Positions 21,061-32,700 of a stretch of 64,000 nt of DNA are shown in pieces. The stretch's first letter is position 1; every line of letters begins with the position of its first letter. The position numbers and the translations under genes are program-made. The notes under the pieces are model-generated. The model searched no databases and was not told the DNA's origin. It saw only the letters and a program-made list of their open reading frames with translations. This DNA comes from Lampris incognitus (lineage: Eukaryota; Chordata; Actinopteri; Lampriformes; Lampridae), in assembly GCF_029633865.1 (NCBI RefSeq), contig NC_079212.1:149454541-149518540 (forward strand), in the 5' to 3' direction.

Positions 21061-21530
21061 AAACAGCACACCCTGATGTGGAGATACTCCCACTGCCACT
21101 CTTCTTCATGTTTATATTCTAAAACACAAAGAACTACATATCCTCTAACACATACCAACAGATTTCAGGATCAAACACTGAGACGACGACATGAATGGAC
21201 ATGCATGTAGATAAGTACTCCAAACGGACTATTCTTAATAGCAACAGTATTATTGTTAATCTGCTGAGTCTGTCTCACGCTGGGTTTTCTGCATCAGTGC
21301 CTGGCTTCTGGTAACGTGTCTCTACCTCCTGTAAACAAACAGAATACATCTGCCATGGTAGGTAATGTTAATGGTGGGTTAGTGCTTTCAACAGAGGACA
21401 CTCCGAGATGCCTGCTTCCATGTTGAGTTTGTACAACACAACTGCATTGATAGATAGCAGTGGATGATGTGTTGCTGTAAAGCCCCTTGAGGAAAAAAAT
21501 TGTAATTAGTGAAATTGGGCTATACAAATA
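21061..21530 (+). other. Probable ssuh2 3' UTR
   Basis: Follows the stop codon. An AATAAA at about 21524-21530 within 'gctatacaaataaaactgact' could be the polyadenylation signal. The surrounding sequence resembles the end of a dispersed fish repeat, so the signal may be repeat-derived. Confidence 0.45.
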
Positions 21531-22990
21531 AAACTGACTTGACTTGATGTTACACCCTAACCAGAGGTGCCTCAGCCTGGCTGCAGTTCTCCTAGTGACG
21601 ACCAGGGGGCTCTGGTTCCCAGCTGAATGGGCTTGTTGGAAACCCTGGATGTGGAGAACCTAAACCCACAAAGGCCCTCCCCTGAAAAACTCCTGAACTT
21701 TAATACATCTTGTTTTTCACCCAGTACTGTGCAGTGTCCCATACCACAGTAATGAAAGGGATTCTGGGTAAAGGTAGGGAAAGAATGACAGCCATCTCTA
21801 GACAGCAGAAAGAGACTGGATGTCAGAGCTGCTTTGATGATTTCCTCAGAAGGAGGCCTTGTAAAGTCTGAGGATTTGACTTCATTACGAGCAAAACACA
21901 TGTTTTCTTTTAGGTCATGCGTACTTGGCTAGAAATTAGAGTGACAACCTGGCCACCGCCCGGGCTTCGACACAAGCCAGTAACGTACGTTCTAGCAGTG
22001 CATTATAGGATTTATCAGTGTGAGGACACGTGTCTGTGACAACCATGTAGTGTTGCTGATGTCAACAAGACAAAACGACACAAACTTCTGGTGAAGTGTG
22101 GAGAAGTGGGCTGCCTGTGCTCATCAGATTAGTGGCTTAGTATTTGTAATAGTTGCTCAATATGATTAGTGGTGATGTTTAGATGCCTTACCTGACCCCG
22201 GTGTCAATATGAGGTTTTGCATGCTAACCTCCTGATGTCAGCAGTATCGTTGTTATGGTTCCTATGGTTGATGTTTTTATCATGGCTTTAAAATACAATA
22301 AATACTGAAATTGAAACAATTTCTCTGCCTTCTCATTATTATCAAGATAAACATTCTCACAAGGTATATGTGAAGTTTTTAGAGCAGGTTTCTTTGAGAC
22401 TACAATGTAGACTACAATACTGTTGTTGGGATTTGAAAGCGGATGCCCAAGATGGCCTGGTGCTTTTAAAGGGTTGGAGTCCAGTCTAACAGGTGAGCAG
22501 TTCATGAAGGTAGACTGAATAAACCATTGATAGCAATACATAACTATGGACTAGGAGGTTAGTTGTTTTAGTAGCCTGGTTCCAGACCACTGAATCACTT
22601 TCCCTTGCTTTTTCCCCCACTTGTCCGACCCACTAGTTCAGTTTCGTCAAACTACTCAGAAGTCTTGTCGTGTCCTCCTCAATGGCTTTTTCCTGGTTGG
22701 AGAGACAACCGAATTAAGTGGCGTCTTTCTGGACAGGACTTGTGTTGGTGACCTGATCAAGCGGTGGTGAGTTCCATGGATGCAGTAGTACAGAGCCTGC
22801 AGTGTACTCACTAGCAAAGATAAAAAACCTAAACGGATGTGTGCCCTCAGTTTTACAGGATGTACGTACAGTTTATCCCATGCCCTGTAGTCTGGGGACA
22901 GTTTTTCAAACTCCATTTTCTTCCAGAGAAAGACGGGACTATTCATTCAGCCGGCACTGCAGCTCAGATTACTGCTCTGTCGTAGTACTG
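21531..22990. other. Intergenic, no gene recognised
   Basis: Mostly unique-looking DNA. A further AATAAA occurs near 22295. No motif-bearing open frame was found on either strand. Confidence 0.5.
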
Positions 22991-23116
22991 TAGCGAATTC
23001 GAAGGGGGCAGCCAGGAAGTGCCGCAGCCGGGAAGCGAACCCGGGTCTCCCGCACGATTAAAGGATCCGGACCCTTTAGTCGACTGGTTAATGTAGTCGA
23101 CCCCCCGAATTCGCTA
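22991..23116. repeat. 126-bp element with 11-bp inverted ends and a tRNA-like core
   Basis: The ends tagcgaattcg (22991-23001) and cgaattcgcta (23106-23116) are perfect inverted repeats. On the minus strand the interior has a T-arm-like hairpin (5-bp stem ccggg/cccgg around ttcgctt) preceded by a 6-bp stem resembling an anticodon arm. It has the look of a tRNA-related sequence carried in a small terminal-inverted-repeat element. The family is not recognised. Confidence 0.55.
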
Positions 23117-23759
23117 TAGTATGATATGTACTTTAGGAAAGCAGAAATTTTACGCGTAGCATGTTTCCATCAATAAACTAGCAGGCTGGTCGTCAGCGGA
23201 AGCTTGGCTAACTAAACCGTTGGTGAAGGTTAAAAGTTACCAAGTGAACCGGTCAAAGACAGATCCTCTGTTCACTATCAGAGGAAGGAGTAACTATGTG
23301 ACGTCACTGACCACTCCCAGAAAAAACAATGTACCATGGCCCTCTGGACGTCCTCTATTAAATCTCTCCGTGTGTCTCTCCAGTCTGTTATCTCTCCTGT
23401 TAGTGTCAGACTAATTTATTTAGCCTAAATCTACCAACCACATCTCCCCCTGAAGCCACATGCTGCTGACTCAGGGTCAGTTACAGGTCACCATGGTGAT
23501 GACCTTAGTGCGCTGTCAGGACCTAATAAAACGGAATAGAAAAGAACAGCATAATAATAATAATACATAATTATAGTATTATATATCTAATTTTACTTAT
23601 AATGCAGTTTTCACTTAAAGGAAAAGCTGAGAGTGCTACATGCTAAAATCACGTAAATCAGCAACAAAAGACATAAAAAAGAATAATAAAAAACTATGAA
23701 AGTAATTAAAACAATACACCACAACATCCAACATAAAACAGGAGTAGCAGACAGTGTGG
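23117..23759. other. Intergenic, no gene recognised
   Basis: AT-rich with a TAA-rich stretch near 23550. No supported feature. Confidence 0.5.
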
Positions 23760-25515
23760 CGTGAGCAGCTCAGGGTAAACCGCCTCTATTGTAGATGTGG
23801 CAGGCAGGAGCTGTGGTCAAAAGGTCATCGGTGCCTGTCGAGGTGGTAACCCAAGAACCCGCTGGTGGACACTGGTGGTGAGGGAAGCTGTCAGGCTGAA
23901 GAAGGAGGCCTTTTGGACTTGGTTGGCCCAGGGGTCTCCTGAAGCAGCAGACAGGTACCGGGAGGCCAGAAGGGCTGCCGCTTCGGCGGTCGCGAAAGCA
24001 AAAATTTGGGTGTGGGAGGAGTTCGGCGAGGCTATGGAGGAGGACTTTCGGTTGGCCTTAAGGAAGTTCTGGCAAACCATCCGGTGACTCAGGAAGGGGA
24101 AGCAAGGCTTAACTCAGGCTGTGTTCAGCCGGGGAGGGGAACTGCTGACCCGGACTGGGGATGTTGTCGAGCGGTGGAAAGGACACTTTGAGGAGATCCT
24201 GAACCCGACTAACACATCCTAAGTGGAGGAGGTAGAGTCTGAAGACTCAGGCGAAGCCCCACCCATATCCCTGGTAGAGGTCTCTGAGGTAGTTAAAAAG
24301 TTCGTCAGTGGCAAGGCACCGGTCTGGATGAGATTCGCCCTGAGATGCTGAAGGCTCTGGACATTGTTGGGCTGTCTTGGTTGACACAGTACCTGTGGAG
24401 TGGCAGACTGGGGTGGTGGTTCCCATATTCAAAAGAGGGGACCGGAGGATGTGCTCCAATTATCGGGGCATCACGCTGCTTAGCCTCCCTGGGAAAGTCT
24501 ATTCTAGGGTGCTTGAAAGGAGGCGCCGACCGATTGTCGAACCTCAGATCCAGCAGGAACAATGCGGATTCCGTCCTGGCCGTGGAACAACGGACCAACT
24601 CTTTACCCTTGCGGAAGTGCTGAGAGAGACATGAGAGTTTGACTAGCCAGTCTACATGTGTTTTGTGGACTTGGAGAAGGCTTACGACCTTGTACACCGT
24701 TGCACTCTGTGGGGGGTACTGTGGGAGTATGGGGTACCGGGGCAGTTGCTACAAGCCATCCGGTCCTTGTATAACCAAAGTGAGAGCTGTGTCTGCATTC
24801 TAGGCACAAAGTCAAACACGTCTTCGGTGGGTGTCGGACTCCACCAAGGTTGTCCCTTGTCTCCGATTCTGTTTGTGATATTCATGGACAGGATCTCAAG
24901 GTGCAGCCAAGGTGAGGAGTGTGTCCGTTTTGGGAACCTCAGAATTGCATCTCTGCTCTTCGCAGATGATGTGGTTTTGTTGGCTTCATCAGAACGCGAC
25001 CTCCAGTGAGCACTGGGGCGGTTTGCAGCTGAGTGTGAAATGGCCGGGATGAGAGTCAGCACCTCCAAGTCTGAGGCCATGGTTCTCTACCGGAAAATGG
25101 TGGATTGCTCCCTCCGGGTTGGGGATGTGTTGCTGCCCCAAGTGAAGGAGTTCAAGTATCTCGGGGTCTTGTTCATGAGTGCGGGTAGGATTGAGCGGGA
25201 GCTCGGACATCCGGAGGGAGCTTGGAGTAGAGCCGCTGCTCCTTCGCATCGAAAGGAGCCAATTGAGATGGTTCGGGCATCTGATTAGGATGCCTCCTGG
25301 GCGCCTTCCTTTGAAGGTTTACCGGGCACGGCCAACTGGGAGGAGACCCCGGGGTAGACCCACAACTCGCTGGAGGGACTACACGTCAAATCTGGCCTGG
25401 GAACACCTCGGGATCCCCCCAGGAGGAGCTGGAGGGCGTTGCTGGGGAGAGGGACGTCTGGAGTGCCCTACTTAGCTTGCTGCCACCGCGACCCGACCCC
25501 GGAGAAGCGGCTGAA
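23760..25515 (+). mobile_element. RTE/Rex3-like LINE (family C), longest copy
   Basis: Plus-strand coding in several frames gives TGVVVPIFKRGDRRMCSNYR, GITLLSLPGKVYSRVLERR, QCGFRPGRGTTDQLF, CFVDLEKAYDLVHR (motif A), GLHQGCPLSPILFVIFMDRI (motif B), SLLFADDVVLLASSE (motif C) and SKSEAMVLYRKMVDCSL. The C-terminal RRPRGRPTTRWRDY and PPGGAGGRCWGE ends follow. A deletion near 25185-25200 joins GRIERE to a later segment compared with the copies at 54707 and 62893. Stops occur near 24640 and 25008. The RTE/Rex3 assignment is by motif resemblance. It ends at 'gaagcggctgaagatgag'. Confidence 0.8.
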
Positions 25516-26800
25516 GATGAGTTGTGTCTGTCACCAGACTTATAGATTGGTATAACTTTTGCTGTTGTCATTTTGTTTGGAAAACCACCGGTTTGTAGGG
25601 ATCGGTTACAGATGTGAGACAAAGGTTTTGCAATGCATTCGATGATATTTTTGAACATAAACATGTCTATTCCATCCAAGTCGGTGGACTTCTTGTTCTT
25701 GAAATTTTTAACTGTCAATAATTTCCTTTTCATTTGTTCCCTTTATAAATATGGATTCTTTAACAGATGTTTTCTTGCTTTCCACGTTATCTCCGCTACC
25801 GGTCTTTGCAATTTCCTCAGCCAAATCAGGACCAACACTGACAACAAACTTATTGAACTCGTTTGCAACCATGGCCATGTTGAATAGTTGAACTCTTAAT
25901 AGTAATAGTTGAGTAATAATTAAACTATAGTAATAGTTGAATTATTTCTAGTCAGGAAATGGTTGGGGTATCCTGCCTTCCCACTTCCTTTTTTAATAAT
26001 ATCATTTAATACATTCCATGTTTGTTTAATATTGTTTTTGTTGTCCTCTAGTAATTTACTGTAATAATCCTTTTTGCTGATTCTCATAATTCTAGTTAAT
26101 TTGTTTTTATATATCTTATATTTTTGATCAGCTTCTATAGCTCTTTTCTTTAAAAAAATTCTTTATATAATAAATGTTTCTTCTTACATACACTTAGTAT
26201 TCCTTTAGTTAACCTTGGTTTTTCAGCATATATTTGTTTATCTACTTTCCTTACGAGTGGACTTTTTTTCCATACAGCGTTACTATAATGGACAGAAATT
26301 ATTCATAGGCCTCGTTTGCATCTTCTACATAAACTTTATTCCATTCATGTTTCATTAGGTCTTCTTTAAAATAATTGATAGCATCTTGTGTTATGTGCCT
26401 TGTCATTTTGCAGGTTTTGGTATCTTTCTTGGTCATGGTACAGCTCTGGATTATTGCAAAGACCGGCAGATGGTCACTCACTGTAGTGTCATCCATTACT
26501 ATTCCACTTACTACTCTGCGGTCAGGGACGTTGGTCAGTGTGTTGTCAGGCAGGGTCGCGCTGTGCGTTGGTATTCTGGTCGGTCTTGGGATTGCGGCAT
26601 ATAGGCGGGTACTGCACACGGGATTAATGACCTCTGGGCAGACTCGGCTAAACAGACAGAAACAGAAAGAAAGACAGCCAGTCTGACAGCTACTCCCACT
26701 ATCCACCAACTGGTTTGGTCCCAGTCCTCTCCTCACCAAGTCCACTTCCTCTCTGGCCTCAGGACAGCAGGTTTGTGTGACGGGCTGTTTGCATGGCTGC
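25516..26800 (-). mobile_element. Non-LTR retrotransposon, endonuclease end to RT start, clade unresolved
   Basis: On the minus strand, 26730-26300 holds an endonuclease end with TLTNVPDRRVVSGIVMDD and TVSDHLPVFAIIQSC (the SDH motif intact). Then comes a degraded linker resembling KLTRI..I..KDYYSKLLEDN near 26100. From 25733 the RT begins with KNKKSTDLDGIDMFMFKNII and KMTTAKVIPIYKSGDRH. It is cut at about 25516, where the plus-strand RTE copy abuts, so the RTE insertion or a rearrangement removed the rest of the RT. Confidence 0.7.
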
Positions 26801-26834
26801 ACTATAAGATAACGGTCTTATCTCTCGTTTCCAG

Positions 26835-26923
26835 ACCGTCTACACAACTGGTCAGAATACACGATCAAACTGGAGCGTATTTCTGAGGAGAGGCTGGAGG
26901 ACTGTTCGGCGGAAGTGCCCTGA
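26835..26923 (+). CDS. Candidate terminal coding exon of an unrecognised gene
   Basis: A good acceptor (tctctcgtttccag, AG at 26833-26834) precedes an open stretch. After completing a split codon it reads RLHNWSEYTIKLERIS then EERLEDCSAEVP and TGA at 26921-26923. The composition is protein-like and unlike the surrounding repeats, but I do not recognise the protein and found no upstream exon. It may be a terminal exon, a non-coding exon, or chance. The second frame is also open and continues past 26941. Confidence 0.25.
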
Positions 26924-26924
26924 G

Positions 26925-27060
26925 CCCCGCAGCCTATCCAAGATGGCCGCCGCCCTCAGACCGCGCTCCGCTGACACGTGACCAGGTGGGGGTGTCCCTC
27001 GGCCCGCTAACGCAACGGCGCAGCTTGTACGCGGAGATAAGAACAGAACTTCCGCATGAC
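26925..27060. promoter_or_regulatory. CpG-rich stretch with YY1-like and E-box motifs
   Basis: Contains caagatggccgccgcc (about 26938-26953, a YY1-like motif) and gacacgtgacc (about 26973-26983, an E-box), with many CpGs. It is a possible promoter, in an otherwise CpG-poor neighbourhood. Direction and target gene are unknown. Confidence 0.35.
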
Positions 27061-27462
27061 ACTGTGACTTTAAAGTTTAAAGAAACTGTCCTGTATATAA
27101 GATAAAATCACATGTACAAGAAGCACGCTAAAAACATCTAAAATGCATGAGCACTATAACATGTATTACAAGTTGCATAACAACGTTCAAAAATTATAGT
27201 AATGCACATTAAAAAATAACTTATTTGCACAAATTGTGTTACATTTTTTGAATTTGTGTTATTCTTCACATGCATTACTATACTTTCTTAACTTATTTGC
27301 ACAAATTATAACAAACCTCAAGAATTTCTTAACACCATTGATTCAGATTATATTTATGTATTAACTATACATTATTAACACATGACACATTTTACAAAAA
27401 CACATACTGAAAAACTAATGAAACGTATTGACAACAATTTTACTGACACTACTGTCAAACAA
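27061..27462. other. AT-rich spacer, no gene recognised
   Basis: Imperfect internal repetition of 'ttatttgcacaaatt' at about 27222-27310. Otherwise nothing. Confidence 0.5.
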
Positions 27463-27705
27463 AACGCCCCGCCCCCTGGTAACGTTAACCACAGGATGCC
27501 AGAACGCCCCGCCCCTCCTCGTAACGTTAAGTACAGGATGCCATAACGCCCCGCCCCTCCTGGTAACGTTTACCACAGGATGCCGGAACGCCCCGCCCCT
27601 CCTGGTAATATTAACCACAGGATGCCGGAACGCCCCGCCCCTCCTGGTAATATTAACCACATGATGCCGGAACGCCCCGCCCCTCCTGGTAACGTTAGAG
27701 ATGAA
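27463..27705. repeat. Six 42-bp repeats each with a GC box
   Basis: Units begin with aacgccccgcccc at 27463, 27503, 27545, 27587, 27629 and 27671 (spacing 40, then 42 each). Each holds CCCCGCCCC, a consensus Sp1/KLF binding site, followed by a gtaacgttaacc-like half. It sits about 250-500 bp upstream of the GA-rich and CpG-rich zone. Confidence 0.9.
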
Positions 27706-27756
27706 ATGATCAGTTGCAAACTGCTGGAGGGTTAAATCACCTACGCATACGCATAC

Positions 27757-27906
27757 AGAGAGAGAGAGAGAGAGAGGGGGGAAGGAGGGGGAGAGCGATA
27801 GCGAGAGAAAGAGAGAGACAGACAGACAGACAGACAGAGCGGGAGGGTGAGGGAGGTAGAGCGACCTAGAGCCAGAGCGGGGGAGAGAGAGAGAGAGAGA
27901 GAGCGC
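27757..27906. repeat. (GA)n-rich purine tract
   Basis: GAGA and GACA runs with GC interruptions. Such tracts often lie near promoters, but this is low-complexity sequence. Confidence 0.9.
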
Positions 27907-28360
27907 GGGGTGGAGGGCAGGCCTATCTGCATCATGCCCAGATGACGCTCCACAAAGAAGAAGAAGAAGAAAAGAACACTTGGCCTTTTCTGTGCGGACT
28001 GCTCGTCCACCCCAGCCCGTCCTCCTCCTCCTCCTCCTCCTCTTCCTCTTCCTCTCACGTAAGTCCGCTTTCTAATCGCATCTGGCCGAAGTTAGAGTCG
28101 CCCTTTGACTCGGAGCAGTTTGATTTGTTCGTCGGGCCGAGGCGGAGGCGAACTTCGGAAAGTTCCTGTAAGACTCCGCCGACGAACTGGTTCCGCTCAG
28201 AAACCCCTGGACTGGTACTGGTACTGGTAGTGGTAGCGGTAGCGGTAGTGGTCGTGGTACTGGTTTGGACTGGTTCTGTGTGGGACACAGCTGGATGAAG
28301 ACAGACTAACGGAGGAAAACAGACGAGTTAAAGCCGCTACGTCTTCCTGTCGGAAGCGGG
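27907..28360 (+). promoter_or_regulatory. Candidate promoter and 5' untranslated exon
   Basis: GC- and CpG-rich unique sequence bounded by purine and pyrimidine tracts. Two donor-like sites are visible: cac|gtaagt at 28058/28059 and gcgg|gtgagg at about 28359/28360. No convincing coding frame starts here, and the open frame through 27942-28298 is built of Ser and Val repeats. The nearest downstream plus-strand gene is the sialyltransferase-like one at 60.4 kb, preceded by an acceptor at 60250-60251. A link between them is an inference. Confidence 0.3.
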
Positions 28361-28399
28361 TGAGGAAACTTCACTGAGAACAAACTGCCATGTAAACTT

Positions 28400-28420
28400 T
28401 CTCCCCCTCCCTCCCTCCCC

Positions 28421-28471
<51 letters not shown>

Positions 28472-28474
28472 TCC

Positions 28475-28545
<71 letters not shown>

Positions 28546-28753
28546 TCTGTCTGTTTCTGTCTGTCACTGTCTCTCTCTTCCCCTCTCTCTCTCTCTCTGT
28601 CTCTCTGTCTGTCTCTCTGTCTCTGTCTGTCTCTCTCTGTATCTCTCTGCCTGTCTCTCTGTCTCTGTCTGTCTCTCTCTGTATCTCTCTGCCTGTCTCT
28701 CTGTCTCTGTCTGTCTCCCTCTCTCACTGTCTCTGTCTGTCTCTCTCTCTGTC

Positions 28754-28788
<35 letters not shown>

Positions 28789-28855
28789 GTATCTCTCTGC
28801 CTGTCTCTCTGTCTCTGTCTCTCTCCCTCCCTGTCTGTCTGTGTGTGTGTGAGAG
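28400..28855. repeat. (CT)n/(CTGT)n pyrimidine-rich microsatellite
   Basis: More than 400 bp of CT and CTGT repeats. Minus-strand open frames here (Arg-Glu/Asp repeats) are low-complexity artefacts. Confidence 0.95.
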
Positions 28856-29029
28856 AGACACAGACAGGGAGGGAGGGTTTGGTGAATAACGGGCTGAGCT
28901 TGACATGTTTAAATGAACGGTGGACACCTTGTTTCAACACGAACGTACATAAAGAGCAGGAAGACAGAACCAGACGGTCTGTGGACTTGGATCTTGTGGC
29001 AAACAAACTGATGTTTTGAGTGGAGAGGT

Positions 29030-29445
29030 TAAATATCTGTCTCACTCTGTCCATCTGTCTATCTGTACCTATCTGTCCGTCTGTCTATCACTCTATCTAT
29101 CTGTCTAGTCATCTATCTATCTGTCTGTCTGTCTGTCTGTCTGTGTCTGTCAAGTCTGTGTCTGTCTCTGTCTATCATGTGTGTGTCTGCCTGTCATGTC
29201 TGTCTGTCATGTCTGTGTCTGTGTGTCTATCTGTCATGTCTGTCTGTCATGTCTGTGTCTGTCTGACATTCTGTCTGTCTGTGTCTGTCTCTGTCTATCA
29301 TGTGTGTGTGTGTCTGTCTGTCATGTTTGTGTGTCTGTCTTGTTGTCATGTCTGTGTCTGTCTGTGTCTGTCTGCCATGTTTGTGTGTCTGTGTGTGTCT
29401 GTCTGTCTGCCATGTCTGTGTCTGTCTGTCTTTCAAGCCTGTGTC

Positions 29446-29484
<39 letters not shown>

Positions 29485-29650
29485 GGCTGTCATGTCTGTG
29501 TGTCTATCTGTCATGTCTGTGTCTGTCTGACATTCTGGCTGTCTGTCTGTCTGTGTCTGTCAAGTCTGTGCCTGTCTCTATCTATCATGTGTGTGTCTGT
29601 CTATCTGTCTGTCTGTCATGTCTGTCTGTCTGTCTCTCTGTCTTCTGATG
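29030..29650. repeat. (TCTG)n-rich microsatellite cluster
   Basis: Degenerate TCTG, TCTA and TGTC repeats, with recurring 'tctgtcatgtctgtgtctgtctg' blocks. Frames rich in Cys, Val and Ser are artefacts. Confidence 0.95.
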
Positions 29651-29736
29651 TCTCTTTTCCTTCTAAAGCGCTGACCTTCAGGGTAGGTGCAGGCATCTTC
29701 CACCTACCCTGACCCCCATAACTGATAATCACACAC

Positions 29737-32700
29737 AGTCAGTTAGACGATCACCCCGACCAAGGAAACCAACACAGACGTACCACACATTAGGCCAGCC
29801 TCCATGGCAGCCATACTCTGCTGTCAGTAGTTTAGCAGTCAGTTAGAAGATCACCCCGAGCAAGGAAACCAACACAGACGTACCACTCATTAGGCCAGCC
29901 TCCATGGCAGCCATACTCTGCTGTCAGTAGTTTAGCAGTCAGTTAGAGGATCACACCGACCAAGGAAACCAACACAGATGTACCACACACTAGGCCAGCC
30001 TCCATGGCAGCCATACTCTGCTGTCAGTAGTTTAGCAGTCAGTTAGAAGATCACCCCGAGCAAGGAAACCAACACAGACGTACCACACACTAGGCCAGCC
30101 TCCATGGCAGCCATACTCTGCTGTCAGTAGTTTAGCAGTCAGTTAGAGGATCACCCCGAGCAAGGAAACCAACACAGACGTACCACTCATTAGGCCAGCC
30201 TCCATGGCAGCCATACTCTGCTGTCAGTAGTTTAGCAGTCAGTTAGAGGATCACCCCGAGCAAGGAAACCAACACAGACGTACCACTCATTAGGCCAGCC
30301 TCCATGGCAGCCATACTCTGCTGTCAGTAGTTTAGCAGTCAGTTAGAGGATCACCCCGAGCAAGGAAACCAAGACAGACGTACCACACACTAGGCCAGCC
30401 TCCATGGCAGCCATACTCTGCTGTCAGTAGTTTAGCAGTCAGTTAGAGGATCACCCCGACCAAGGAAACCAACACAGACGTACCACTCATTAGGCCAGCC
30501 TCCATGGCAGCCATACTCTGCTGTCAGTAGTTTAGCAGTCAGTTAGAGGATCACCCCGACCAAGGAAACCAAGACAGACGTACCACTCATTAGGCCAGCC
30601 TCCATGGCAGCCATACTCTGCTGTCAGTAGTTTAGCAGTCAGTTAGAAGATCCCCCCGACCAAGGAAACCAACACAGACGTACCACTCATTAGGCCAGCC
30701 TCCATGGCAGCCATACTCTGCTGTCAGTAGTTTAGCAGTCAGTTAGAAGATCACCCCGAGCAAGGAAACCAAGACAGACGTACCACTCATTAGGCCAGCC
30801 TCCATGGCAGCCATACTCTGCTGTCAGTAGTTTAGCAGTCAGTTAGAGGATCACACCGACCAAGGAAACCAACACAGACGTACCACTCATTAGGCCAGCC
30901 TCCATGGCAGCCATACTCTGCTGTCAGTAGTTTAGCAGTCAGTTAGAAGATCACCCCGACCAAGGAAACCAAGACAGACGTACCACTCATTAGGCCAGCC
31001 TCCATGGCAGCCATACTCTGCTGTCAGTAGTTTAGCAGTCAGTTAGAAGATCCCCCCGACCAAGGAAACCAACACAGACGTACCACTCATTAGGCCAGCC
31101 TCCATGGCAGCCATACTCTGCTGTCAGTAGTTTAGCAGTCAGTTAGAAGATCACACCGAGCAAGGAAACCAAGACAGACGTACCACTCATTAGGCCAGCC
31201 TCCATGGCAGCCATACTCTGCTGTCAGTAGTTTAGCAGTCAGTTAGAGGATCACACCGACCAAGGAAACCAACACAGACGTACCACTCATTAGGCCAGCC
31301 TCCATGGCAGCCATACTCTGCTGTCAGTAGTTTAGCAGTCAGTTAGAAGATCACACCGACCAAGGAAACCAACACAGACGTACCACACACTAGGCCAGCT
31401 TCCGAGGCAGCCATACTCTGCTGTCAGTAGTTTAGCAGTCAGTCAGAGGATCACACCGACCAAGGAAACCAACACAGACGTACCACACACTAGGCCAGCT
31501 TCCGAGGCAGCCATACTCTGCTGTCAGTAGTTTAGCAGTCAGTTAGAAGATCACCCCGACCAAGGAAACCAACACAGACGTACCACACACTAGGCCAGCC
31601 TCCATGGCTGCCATACTCTGCTGTCAGTAGTTTAGCAGTCAGTTAGAGGATCACACCGACCAAGGAAACCAACACAGACGTACCACACACTAGGCCAGCC
31701 TCCATGGCAGCCATACTCTGCTGTCAGTAGTTTAGCAGTCAGTTAGAGGATCACACCGAGCAAGGAAACCAACACAGACGTACCACACACTAGGCCAGCC
31801 TCCATGGCAGCCATACTCTGCTGTCAGTAGTTTAGCAGTCAGTTAGAGGATCACACCGACCAAGGAAACCAACACAGACGTACCACTCATTAGGCCAGCC
31901 TCCATGGCAGCCATACTCTGCTGTCAGTAGTTTAGCAGTCAGTTAGAAGATCACACCGACCAAGGAAACCAACACAGACGTACCACACACTAGGCCAGCT
32001 TCCGAGGCAGCCATACTCTGCTGTCAGTAGTTTAGCAGTCAGTTAGAGGATCACCCCGACCAAGGAAACCAACACAGATGTACCACTCATTAGGCCAGCC
32101 TCCATGGCAGCCATACTCTGCTGTCAGTAGTTTAGCAGTCAGTTAGAAGATCACCCCGACCAAGGAAACCAACACAGACGTACCACACACTAGGCCAGCC
32201 TCCATGGCAGCCATACTCTGCTGTCAGTAGTTTAGCAGTCAGTTAGAGGATCACACCGAGCAAGGAAACCAACACAGACGTACCACACACTAGGCCAGCC
32301 TCCATGGCAGCCATACTCTGCTGTCAGTAGTTTAGCAGTCAGTTAGAGGATCACACCGACCAAGGAAACCAACACAGACGTACCACTCATTAGGCCAGCC
32401 TCCATGGCAGCCATACTCTGCTGTCAGTAGTTTAGCAGTCAGTTAGAAGATCACACCGAGCAAGGAAACCAACACAGACGTACCACTCATTAGGCCAGCC
32501 TCCATGGCAGCCATACTCTGCTGTCAGTAGTTTAGCAGTCAGTTAGAGGATCACACCGACCAAGGAAACCAACACAGACGTACCACTCACTAGGCCAGCC
32601 TCCATGGCAGCCATACTCTGCTGTCAGTAGTTTAGCAGTCAGTTAGAAGATCACCCCGAGCAAGGGAACCAACACAGACGTACCACTCATTAGGGCAGCC

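Noticed and set aside
28371..29054. Long minus-strand Arg/Glu/Asp-rich open frame resembling an RS-domain protein
   Set aside because: It is the translation of (CT)n and (CTGT)n microsatellites, which are open in several frames by composition.
29020..29712. 230-codon Cys/Val/Ser-rich plus-strand frame
   Set aside because: Read-through of (TCTG)n DNA; no splice, start or domain support.
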